This document shows positions 43,517 through 51,195 of a stretch of DNA of 64,000 nucleotides, one piece after another. The notes below the pieces were generated by a model, which was not told the origin of the DNA, did not search any database, and was given only the letters and a program-made list of their open reading frames with translations. The DNA comes from Mannheimia sp041807705 (GTDB taxonomy: Bacteria; Pseudomonadota; Gammaproteobacteria; Enterobacterales; Pasteurellaceae), in NCBI RefSeq assembly GCF_041807705.1, contig NZ_JBGTYY010000006.1, positions 1 to 64,000 of the forward strand, read 5' to 3'. How positions within the stretch are numbered: the stretch's first letter is position 1; every line of letters begins with the position of its first letter. The translations under genes and the position numbers were made by a program.

Positions 43517-44545
43517 ATGGCAACACAATTTTTAAAAAATCTGGGAATGGTCGATGACAAAGGCAAAATCGATTTTATCGCTTTCTTTGAACGCTTTGGG
43601 GTACTGATTTTCTTAATTTTGTTAGTGATTTTCTTCACTTCACAAAACAGTGCCTTCCTATCTCAACGCAATATTTATAATGTTTTAACCGAAGTATCGA
43701 TCTTCGGCATTATGGCAGTGGGTATGACCTTTGTGATTTTAACCGCAGGGATTGACCTTTCTGTCGGCTCAATTTTAGCGGTAACAGCAATGTTTGCTGC
43801 TTATGTCATCAAAGGCGATAATACAGTTACGGTTGAGCCGGGGGCTTGGGGCGGTATGAGCTGGTTACTGGGCTTAGGTATCTGCTTAGCACTTGGTACA
43901 TTTATTGGCTGGTTACACGGACTAGGTGTTACCAAACTTAAATTACCTCCTTTCATTGTTACTCTTGGTGGTATGACTATTTGGCGTGGTGTTACTTTAG
44001 TATTAAATAACGGCTCACCAATTGCTGGTTTTGATGAAGGCTACCGCTGGTGGGGACGTGGTGATATTTTAGGTGTACCAGTGCCGGTAGTGATTTTTGC
44101 CGTAGTCGCCATTATCGGTTACTTCGCATTGCATAAAACCCGCTGGGGACGCTATGTGTACTCGGTAGGCGGCAACCCGGAAGCAGCCCGTTTAGCGGGT
44201 GTTAATATTAACCGTACCTTAGTCAGTGTTTATGTGGTGATCGGAGCATTGGCGGGACTTGCCGGTTTCATTCTCTCCGCCCGTTTAGGCAGTGCCGAAT
44301 CTGTTGCTGGTGTTTCTTTTGAGTTACGTGTAATTGCCTCAGTGGTTATCGGCGGAACTTCCCTAATGGGAGGATACGGACGAGTCACAGGCACCATCAT
44401 CGGCTCAATTATTATGGGCGTATTGATAAACGGTTTAGTGCTGATGGACGTTTCCGCTTACTACCAACAAATCATTATGGGCTTAATCATCATCCTTGCC
44501 GTTGCCTTCGATACCTATGCGAAGAGCAGACGAGGAGCGTTATAG
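43517..44545 (+). CDS. Sugar-type ABC transporter permease, probably for myo-inositol
   Basis: The 342-residue membrane protein has 8-10 hydrophobic segments and the RbsC-family pattern VLTEVSIFGIMAVGMTFVILTAGIDLSVGS (in two parts, about 53-82). The LPPFIVTLGGMTIWRGVTLVLNNG stretch follows. It completes the three-part importer with the binding protein and ATPase. GAGAGG precedes the ATG. A paired uptake-signal hairpin follows. Confidence 0.9.
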   Translation: MATQFLKNLGMVDDKGKIDFIAFFERFGVLIFLILLVIFFTSQNSAFLSQRNIYNVLTEVSIFGIMAVGMTFVILTAGIDLSVGSILAVTAMFAAYVIKGDNTVTVEPGAWGGMSWLLGLGICLALGTFIGWLHGLGVTKLKLPPFIVTLGGMTIWRGVTLVLNNGSPIAGFDEGYRWWGRGDILGVPVPVVIFAVVAIIGYFALHKTRWGRYVYSVGGNPEAARLAGVNINRTLVSVYVVIGALAGLAGFILSARLGSAESVAGVSFELRVIASVVIGGTSLMGGYGRVTGTIIGSIIMGVLINGLVLMDVSAYYQQIIMGLIIILAVAFDTYAKSRRGAL

Positions 44546-44554
44546 ATAGCTAAC

Positions 44555-44601
44555 ACAAGCGGTCTGATTTTGTAAAAATTTTGCAAAACCAGACCGCTTG
44601 T
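44555..44601 (+). terminator. Paired uptake-signal terminator after the importer permease gene
   Basis: ACAAGCGGTCTG-ATTTTG and its partner CAAAACCAGACCGCTTGT form an inverted pair 9 bases beyond the stop codon, followed by TTTATT. The arms are almost fully complementary. Confidence 0.8.
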
Positions 44602-44608
44602 TTATTAC

Positions 44609-44640
44609 CCCCCTCTTTAGAAAAGAGGGGGTGGGGGAGA
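44609..44640. repeat. CCCTCTTT-type palindrome before the broken dehydrogenase gene
   Basis: CCCCTCTTTAGAAAAGAGGGG followed by GTGGGGGAGATTTGA is an intergenic palindrome closely similar to the one at 24668-24702. Confidence 0.6.
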
Positions 44641-44786
44641 TTTGACAGGAGAGATTAGCGTAGAAAATAATCCAAAAATTCAATGTATTATTCTCTTTCG
44701 CTATCCGTCACTACTGCCAAATTTCTCTTACCCTCGAGCCGTTCAAAGAAAGGATATTACATATTCTTAAAGATTAAGGATACTTT

Positions 44787-45920
44787 ATGAAAACCATCAA
44801 AATCGGCTTAGTTGGCACCGGCTATATTGGTCGCTGCCACGCCATTGCCTACGCTCAAGCCCCTACCCTCTTTCCACTTAAAGGCAAAATCCAACTGGAA
44901 TACCTTGCCGAAATCAACCAAGCATTAGCCGATCAAAAAGCCCAAGAATTTGGCTTTCAGCGTGCTACTGACGATTGGCGAAAATTGGTTGCTGATCCGA
45001 ATGTCGATGTGGTTGACATTTGCACACCAAATTTTCTGCACAAAGAAATTGCCTTAGAAGCGATTAAACACGGCAAACACGTCTATTCAGAAAAACCGCT
45101 TGCACTCACCGCCCAAGATGCCAAAGAAATGGTGATTGCCGCTCAACAAGTAGGAGTTAAAACCTTGGTCGGTTTCAACTATATCAAAAATCCAACCACC
45201 CAACTGGCTCGCCAAATTATTCAAAACGGCGAAATCGGCGAGGTGGTGCATTTCTACGGCACGCATAACGAAGATTATCTCGCCAACCCTAATACCCCGA
45301 TTGATTGGCACTGCTACAAAGCCAAAGCCGGGCTTGGTACGTTGGGGGATTTAGCCGCACATATTGTCAGTATCGCACACTATTTGGTTGGTTCAGACAT
45401 TGAGCGTGTTATCGGCGATATGCAAACAGTGATTGAAGAACGCCCGAATCCGCACAATCCGGCAGAAAAAATCAGAGTAGAAAACGAAGATTAGGCAAGT
45501 AGTCTTGTGCGATTTGCTAATGGGGTAATGGGCACGCTCGAAAGCTCACGCATTGCCTGCGGGCGTAAAATGGGGCTGACCTATGTCGTAACCGGCACCA
45601 AAGGCTCGCTCAGCTACACCCAAGAACGAATGGCAGAACTCAAACTTTATCTGCACGATGATGACAAATCCCGCCAAGGATTTAAAACGATTTTAGTCGG
45701 TCCTGATCACCCCGATTATACCGCATTCTGCGTGAGTGCCGGACACGGTATCGGCTTTAACGGCCAAAAATCGGTTGAAATCCGTGATCTGATTAACGGT
45801 ATCGCCGTAGACGAACCAATGTATCCCGATTTTGAAGAGGGCTATAAAATCTCCCGTGTATTGGAAGCGATAGCAAAATCGGCGGAGGAGAGAAGGTGGG
45901 TATCTATAAGAGAAATCTAG
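44787..45920 (+). pseudogene. Gfo/Idh/MocA-type inositol (scyllo-inositol?) dehydrogenase, broken by TAG at codon 236
   Basis: The frame starts MKTIKIGLVGTGYIGRCH, a Rossmann NAD motif. It has the family catalytic Lys in HGKHVYSEKPLAL and the C-terminal domain GLGTLGDLAAHIVSIAHYL. TAG at 45492-45494 ends it after RVENED. The same frame then continues ASSLVRFANGVMGTLESSR to TAA at 45918-45920. The full 377-residue length is typical of the family. A single CAG to TAG change explains the break. The fragment lacks about 140 C-terminal residues and is probably inactive. Position in the iol block suggests it once oxidised an inositol stereoisomer. Confidence 0.88.
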
Positions 45921-45962
45921 ATGAAAGATCCCATTTTGCTTTTTCAAATACGAAACTATAGA

Positions 45963-45990
45963 ATACCTTTCATTCTAAAATAAAAGGTAT
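45963..45990 (+). terminator. Weak hairpin downstream of the broken dehydrogenase gene
   Basis: ATACCTTT and AAAGGTAT form an 8-base stem around a 12-base loop, about 40 bases after the stop. It is a possible terminator that would insulate the foreign cassette from the iol transcript. Confidence 0.4.
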
Positions 45991-46132
45991 TTGTCATTTA
46001 GTTTGTAGTAGGCATTAAAGGAATCAAACTATGATGTAAATAAGTTATACGAGAAAATTTTTAAAAAAATTAAAAAGTTACCTAATCTTACATTCTTAGG
46101 TTAGGGATATTCATAGCAGTATGGTTTTCTGT

Positions 46133-46144
46133 ATGTAATTACAT
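46133..46144. promoter_or_regulatory. Perfect palindrome ATGTAATTACAT upstream of the three-gene cassette
   Basis: A 12-base perfect palindrome lies 25 bases before the first candidate start and just before a TATATA stretch that could be the -10 element. Its position suits a repressor operator. No helix-turn-helix gene is evident in the cassette. Confidence 0.4.
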
Positions 46145-46168
46145 GGGTTATATATAAAAATAGTAGTT

Positions 46169-47272
46169 ATGGATCATAATATGATAAAAGAAACAAAAAA
46201 TTCAGCTTTAGCTACAGTACGATCATTTCATTACCAAGTACTTATTGGATTAATGAAATGTTATGATATGAATGAGGGGGATACAGTTTATATTGAAAAA
46301 GATGGAGATGTGAGTCTGATAGCTCAGAATTGCCAAGGAATACAAATAGAAGCTAAAGACTTTTCTGATAATCTAACCGATCATCATACTAATTTTTGGA
46401 AAACATTGAAAAACTGGTTATTGCCTGAATTTAATCATAAACAATATAGCTCTTTAATTTTACATACTACTCAACCTTTTGGGGCTAGATCTAAATTGAA
46501 GCAGTGGAATAATCTTTCTGCAGAAGAGAAGTTATATTTGCTGAAAGATATTAATCAGTCTAGAATTAATAATGATAGCGATATTTCTAGGTTTGAGGAT
46601 ATGGTTTTAAGTAATAATGAAGAACTTCTAAAAGAAGTTATATCTAAATTCTATATATTTACAGAACAAGAAAAAGAAGATGAATTAATTAGAAGTATAT
46701 ATTTAAGAATAGCGTTATCGGGAATACCTGAGGGAAATATATCAGCTTACAAAGATAGTCTTATTGGGTTTGTTTACAATCAAGGTAATAAAACCAGATG
46801 GAGTATATCATATAAAGATTTTCATCTAAAATTAATGAATTTAACTCATCAGTTTTCACGAAGTGTATTTACTTTTCCTCAATTTGAGGTTCGTGAAGCA
46901 ACAACGGATGAAGTTATAGAAAATTTACAAAAAGACTTTGTTATTAAAATTATAGATATTGATTATTCAGAAGTTGTTCCTACTGCTATAGGAGATTACA
47001 TTCAATTAATTAGTTCTCTTGATCAGGAATTAGATAATTATCCCAAATATTATGAGTATACAAAGGAGTATCAAGCCCAATTAATAGAACGGTATAAGAG
47101 TAAATACAGAATAGCAAAGAGAAATAAAAAAAATCCTCAAGATCTATATGATGATATGATAGGTGAAAGCCCTTCATCAATCGGAGAGATTACTCCACAT
47201 TTATCTTATAAAAATGGCCTAATTCATGATGCTATGAATAGTGACATTGATCTAAAATGGGAGGTAAAATAA
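46169..47272 (+). CDS. ABC-3C component with candidate PD-(D/E)xK nuclease domain (dsDNA nuclease / DUF4297-like)
   Basis: This 367-residue protein opens with a segment typical of Cap4/DUF4297-like nucleases: SFHYQVLIGLMKC (19-31), VYIEKDGDVSLI (E43, D47), then QIEAKDFSDNLTDHHTNFWKTLKNWL (59-84). E61-x-K63 after D47 fits a PD-(D/E)xK core. The rest is a helical, charged region of unknown fold. It is first in a three-gene overlapping unit with a DUF3732 ATPase, the setting of predicted ABC three-component conflict systems, where this part would be the DNA-cutting effector. An alternative ATG at 46181 gives M5. Codon use is AT-rich, unlike the iol genes around it. Nuclease activity is inferred. 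Confidence 0.7.
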   Translation: MDHNMIKETKNSALATVRSFHYQVLIGLMKCYDMNEGDTVYIEKDGDVSLIAQNCQGIQIEAKDFSDNLTDHHTNFWKTLKNWLLPEFNHKQYSSLILHTTQPFGARSKLKQWNNLSAEEKLYLLKDINQSRINNDSDISRFEDMVLSNNEELLKEVISKFYIFTEQEKEDELIRSIYLRIALSGIPEGNISAYKDSLIGFVYNQGNKTRWSISYKDFHLKLMNLTHQFSRSVFTFPQFEVREATTDEVIENLQKDFVIKIIDIDYSEVVPTAIGDYIQLISSLDQELDNYPKYYEYTKEYQAQLIERYKSKYRIAKRNKKNPQDLYDDMIGESPSSIGEITPHLSYKNGLIHDAMNSDIDLKWEVK

Positions 47273-47718
47273 TGAATACGATAGATGCTCTATATTTAAT
47301 AAAGTATAATCCATTTAAATGCAGTAATTACATTTATTCTTTTTATAATAACCTAAAAATAAAAGAAAATAACCTTCTGTTGTTACCCTTAATAATACCA
47401 TTATGTACTCACCCAGTACTATCTTATAAAATAGAGAAATCGAATAAAAGAAGCTCTATTTATACAATTTTCTTTAATAATCATAAAGAAATGTATGATC
47501 TTCAAGATAGAGTTAACCATTTTAGGACATTGTCATTAAATAGTTTAGAATATTGTTTGATTAATGAATGGCTAGAGATATCTAATAAGAATCTATATTG
47601 TTATAAGACAACAGAAAGCAATATGGTGAAACATGTTAAAATAGCAGAAAAACTCTCTAACTTATTTAATCCTTACTCAATCATTGAGATATATACTATC
47701 CTTGGAGTAAAACCATGA
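47272..47718 (+). CDS. ABC-3C system middle component
   Basis: The 148-residue protein has no motif I can name with certainty. The pattern of an early NPF, a leucine/proline-rich LLLLPLIIPLCTHPVLSYKIE block (about 33-53), a central DLQDRVNHFRTLSLNSLEYCL and a late short helix is what the small middle components of ABC-3C systems look like. GGGAGG before the ATG at 47272 fixes the start, one base overlapping the previous stop (TAATG). Its own stop overlaps the ATPase start (ATGA). Presumably it bridges the ATPase and the nuclease component. Identification rests on context as much as on sequence. Confidence 0.6.
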   Translation: MNTIDALYLIKYNPFKCSNYIYSFYNNLKIKENNLLLLPLIIPLCTHPVLSYKIEKSNKRSSIYTIFFNNHKEMYDLQDRVNHFRTLSLNSLEYCLINEWLEISNKNLYCYKTTESNMVKHVKIAEKLSNLFNPYSIIEIYTILGVKP

Positions 47719-49709
47719 AAACAATAATATATGAAATCGGCGTTTTAGATAAAGAAGGATCTATACATAAGATAATGCTCAAAGAAGGGCTAAATATTAT
47801 CACTGGAAAATCATCTACTGGGAGAAGCGCAATAATAGAAATTTTTGATTATTGCTTTGCTAGTAGTGAATATACTGTGCCTAGTGGAGTAATTACTGAA
47901 GCTGCAGAATTATATTATTTATACATTCAAATTAATGAAGAGTTCTTTGTACTAGGTAGGAAAGCAAATAATAATAGAAGATGCTTCTTTAGTAGGGAAA
48001 ATAGTTATATTTTTAATAAGATAAATATTGATTATTTTGATGATAGAAAGTTTATAGATATTAATAACTATAAAGAACAGTTAAATAAACTATTTATGGA
48101 TTTTTCGGATGTTGATGAATCTATAATAGCTAAAGAGCATAGAGGTAAACCCCAAGGAAAACCTTCTATTCGTGATTTTATATCTTTTAATCTACAACAT
48201 CAGAATCTTATTGCAAATAAACATGCTATTTTCTACAGATTTGATGAAAAGGATAAAAGGGATAGAATAATTTACTTTATTAAAATATTCTTAGGGTTTG
48301 TCGATCAGCGATTCTATATTTTATCTCAACAAAAAGAAGAGTTGGAATATAATATAAAATATATAAAAAAGGAAAAGACACTCCACGAAAAATATATAGT
48401 TAAAAATTCACCATTAATTAAATATAAATTAGATATAATCTCTTCTTTAATGGGAGCTGATAAACTACCAGTAACACAAGAAGATGTTTTAACAAATCCA
48501 GATGATGCAAAATTTTTATTAGATGAATTCATTACATTAGAAAAAATTAATCATAATTCAGATAGAATATCGAAGCATTATCAAGAATTATACGTAGAGT
48601 TGAATAAATACAATTCTGTATTAAGAAATATGTATATAAAGAGAGATAGTATAAAAGCAAGTTTAAAAACTGAAATATCGCTATCCAGTCATTTAGCTAA
48701 TATGGATATACCTAGTGAAGTAGTTATTGGTCATGTAGAGTGCCCTTTCTGCCATTCTAAGAATGATTCATTGACAGATAGTGCAAAAGCATTAAATGAT
48801 GCTATTGAACACTTATCAGATAGATTAACTCTAAATTCCAAACTAAAATCGCAGTTAGAAACTTCTTTAGAAGAAGTCAAGAATGATATTAAAAACATTA
48901 AATCAAAGATTCAAAATATCACTCAATCATTAGAGCTTATTAAAACTCAGAGTCAAAACATATCAAAATTGAATAATGTTATTGAAGCACTTGGAATGGC
49001 TAAAGGAGAATTGTTCTTCATGATAGATAATCTATCAAGTTGGAAAAATAATCCTGTCTATGATGAGGATATAGATAAATTAAAGAAAAAAATTGAAGAA
49101 ATAAACTTTATTTTAGGAAAATACAATATAGAGCATGAGATCAAGAGAGCTGAAAATAGAATAAACAACATTATGGCTGAGTTAGGGAATCATTTTGACT
49201 TCGAAGATAAATATAAGCCAATCAAATTAAAATTCTCGTTAGAGAATTTTAATTTATATCATGAATCTACCAATGAACGAATCTATCTAAGAACAATGGG
49301 TAGTGGAGCAAATTGGTTATATAGTCATCTTACTTTGTTTTTAGCTTTACACCAATATTTTATTGAGAATAAAAATTGTATTATTCCATCAATATTATTC
49401 TTAGACCAACCTACACAAGTGTATTTTCCTAACTTTAAAAAAGATAATTATGACACATTTAACAAAGAACTTATTAAAGAGCTAGAAAATAATCAGGAAC
49501 ATTATGATGACGATATTAAATCAGTTGAAAATCTATTTATACAATTAGCTCGATATTGCAAGATTCTAAAAGAAAAACATGGATATTCTCCGCAAATTAT
49601 AGTTACTGATCATGCAGATGACCTAGAATTAGGTGATGAATTCAGATTTCAGGATTTTGTAAATAATAATAGATGGAGGAAACGAGGTTTTATTGATATT
49701 GGTTACTAA
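47715..49709 (+). CDS. DUF3732-type coiled-coil ABC ATPase of an ABC-3C system
   Basis: The 664-residue protein has an SMC/Rad50-like layout. The P-loop is GKSSTGRSA (31-39) and a Q-loop region follows near NLQHQN. Two long charged coiled-coil stretches (about 200-340 and 360-470) flank ECPFCHS (C343, C346), a zinc-hook-like CxxC. The C-terminal head has signature MGSGANWLYSH (528-538), Walker B SILFLDQP (D564) and H-loop VTDHADD (H633). This matches DUF3732 proteins, the ATPases of predicted ABC-3C systems. Unusually, the P-loop Lys is Arg (R37). The second acidic residue after Walker B Asp is Gln, as I recall for the family. It probably senses a nucleic-acid cue and controls the nuclease. 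Confidence 0.82.
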   Translation: MKTIIYEIGVLDKEGSIHKIMLKEGLNIITGKSSTGRSAIIEIFDYCFASSEYTVPSGVITEAAELYYLYIQINEEFFVLGRKANNNRRCFFSRENSYIFNKINIDYFDDRKFIDINNYKEQLNKLFMDFSDVDESIIAKEHRGKPQGKPSIRDFISFNLQHQNLIANKHAIFYRFDEKDKRDRIIYFIKIFLGFVDQRFYILSQQKEELEYNIKYIKKEKTLHEKYIVKNSPLIKYKLDIISSLMGADKLPVTQEDVLTNPDDAKFLLDEFITLEKINHNSDRISKHYQELYVELNKYNSVLRNMYIKRDSIKASLKTEISLSSHLANMDIPSEVVIGHVECPFCHSKNDSLTDSAKALNDAIEHLSDRLTLNSKLKSQLETSLEEVKNDIKNIKSKIQNITQSLELIKTQSQNISKLNNVIEALGMAKGELFFMIDNLSSWKNNPVYDEDIDKLKKKIEEINFILGKYNIEHEIKRAENRINNIMAELGNHFDFEDKYKPIKLKFSLENFNLYHESTNERIYLRTMGSGANWLYSHLTLFLALHQYFIENKNCIIPSILFLDQPTQVYFPNFKKDNYDTFNKELIKELENNQEHYDDDIKSVENLFIQLARYCKILKEKHGYSPQIIVTDHADDLELGDEFRFQDFVNNNRWRKRGFIDIGY

Positions 49710-49918
49710 AATCTTGGTGTAGTAGATAAAAGCGTTGGTTTTAATTATTTTTTAGTGATTACTACCAACTCTTTCTATTTAAAAATACCTTTAAGACTAA
49801 ATTGAAGAAAAGGATAATAAGTAAAACGGCATATAGGACAAAATAGTTGGTCTTTTTACATTTTATGTGCCAGTAAAACACATGATCTATCCCCAAAAAC
49901 CTGGACACCTAATTTGAG

Positions 49919-50302
49919 GTGCAGATTATGTCCTATTCTTACCAATTTCGTTTAAACATTATCAAACTCGTCACTGAACAGGATTTTGGTATCCGTGAAG
50001 TCGCTAAACTTCATCAGATTTCTCATTCCCTTGTCATTAATTGGCTAAAAGAATTTTACGAACGGGGCTTAGAGGGCGTAAAATCTCCCTGCACTAAACC
50101 TAAATCCCTCAAAATAGCGAAGCCTAAAATGAAGAAGAAAGACATTGAAATCCCCGAGCCAACCGACCTTTCGCCCCAAGCGTTTAAAAAGTTACAACGC
50201 GAGTTAGCCTTAGCTAGTGCGGAGATTGCCTACCTAAAAAAGTTGGAGGAGCTCGACCTTCAAAAACGACGGCAGAAAAAAGGACTGTCATTGAAGAACT
50301 AA
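49919..50302 (+). CDS. IS3-family transposase orfA
   Basis: The 127-residue protein (M at 49919, or 49928 for MSYSYQF) has the helix-turn-helix FGIREVAKLHQISHSLVINWLKEF (about 23-46). A C-terminal leucine-rich coiled coil (LQRELALASAEIAYLKKLEEL) matches IS150/IS3 InsA-like orfA. A run A6G at 50276-50282 near its end is a standard -1 slippage site for making the OrfAB fusion. It looks intact, but its partner is broken. Confidence 0.85.
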   Translation: MQIMSYSYQFRLNIIKLVTEQDFGIREVAKLHQISHSLVINWLKEFYERGLEGVKSPCTKPKSLKIAKPKMKKKDIEIPEPTDLSPQAFKKLQRELALASAEIAYLKKLEELDLQKRRQKKGLSLKN

Positions 50303-51107
50303 GGTCAGCACACGGTTTAAATGACCTACTTCGAGTTGCCCAAATGTCTCGTTCTACCTTTTATTATCAACAGGTTAAGCGAGACTATACACAAGCTAAA
50401 GAGGCGATTTTATCGTTGTATCACGAGAGTAAACAGCGTGACGGCTATCGTCCTTTAACCTTAAAACTACGGCAAATCGGCTTGGGTTTAAATCACAAAA
50501 CGGTGTTGAAATTAATGAAAGCCTTATGCATTCGTTTGATTTTACGCAAGAAAAGGCACGGAAAACGGGGAAAACCTCACATATTGCACCGAATGTGCTG
50601 AATCGTGATTTTACGGCAACAGCTCTCAATCAAAAATGGGTAACCGATGTGACGGAATTTCACATTGGGCAAGAAAAACTCTACTTTTCGCCGTTAATGG
50701 ATTTAGCCAATCGGGAAATTATTGCGTATCATTTTGCTACACGCCCGAAGTTCCCCTTAGTCAAAAGGATGTTAGAACAAGAACTTAGCCGACTTAAACC
50801 GACAGACTGCCCGATTATTCACAGTGACCAAGGGGTATCATAGGGTACAGAAGAATGGATAAAGGTGTTGGAAGGCAGGGCAATAATACGCAGTATGAGT
50901 CGCAGAGGAAACTGCCACGACAATGCGGTCATTGAGAGTTTCTTTGCTATATTAAAATCGGAGTGCTTTTACTCACGCACTTATACTTCAATCGCTGAAT
51001 GACAGACAGAAATTGAAGAATATGTGGTGTATTATAACCAAAAACAAGTTAAACTTGATTTAAACGGATTGAGCCCAGTACAATACCGAACTCAATATTT
51101 AAGTTAA
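50281..51107 (+). pseudogene. IS3-family transposase orfB, frameshifted and with internal stops
   Basis: From 50281 the -1 frame reads RTVIEELRSAHGLNDLLRVA, then MSRSTFYYQQVKRDYTQAK. A loss of one base near 50555-50575 shifts the frame so the match continues as TSHIAPNVLNRDFTATALNQKWVTD. TAG at 50841-50843 and TGA at 51000-51002 then interrupt it. The DDE residues are recognisable: D in KWVTDVTEF, D in IIHSDQG, and E in DNAVIESFF. The element is therefore non-autonomous. Confidence 0.88.
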
Positions 51108-51138
51108 TAAACTGTCCAACTTTTGGGGGGGCAGATCA

Positions 51139-51184
51139 ACAAGTGGTCGATTTTGCAAATTTTTTTGCAAAACCGACCGCTTGT
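51139..51184 (-). terminator. Paired uptake-signal hairpin after iolG, abutted by the IS
   Basis: ACAAGTGGTCGATTTTGC (one mismatch to the uptake signal) pairs with GCAAAACCGACCGCTTGT, the second arm only 12 bases from the iolG stop. It would terminate iolDEG transcription. The IS right end directly touches it, and its first three bases are the putative target duplication. Confidence 0.75.
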
Positions 51185-51195
51185 CTATTTACTTA

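Larger units (their letters stand above)
49883..51138 (+). mobile_element. IS150-subgroup (IS3 family) insertion sequence, decayed
   Basis: The ends are imperfect inverted repeats: TGATCTATCCCC.AAAA..TGGACA on the left, and TGATCTGCCCCCCCAAAAGTTGGACA-like on the right when complemented (shown in part). The trinucleotide ACA flanks both sides (49880-49882 and 51139-51141), a plausible target duplication. The 1256-base length and the orfA/orfB arrangement with an A6G slippage site suit IS150-type elements. orfB carries one frameshift and two stops, so it cannot move by itself. Confidence 0.85.

Noticed and set aside
45492..45494. TAG in the inositol-type dehydrogenase as a recoded (pyrrolysine or readthrough) codon
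   Set aside because: No reason to expect recoding in this family or organism. A simple CAG to TAG change is sufficient.
50276..50282. Frame change at the end of IS orfA as a mutation
   Set aside because: A6G is a normal programmed -1 slippage site in IS150-type elements. The real damage is further on in orfB.
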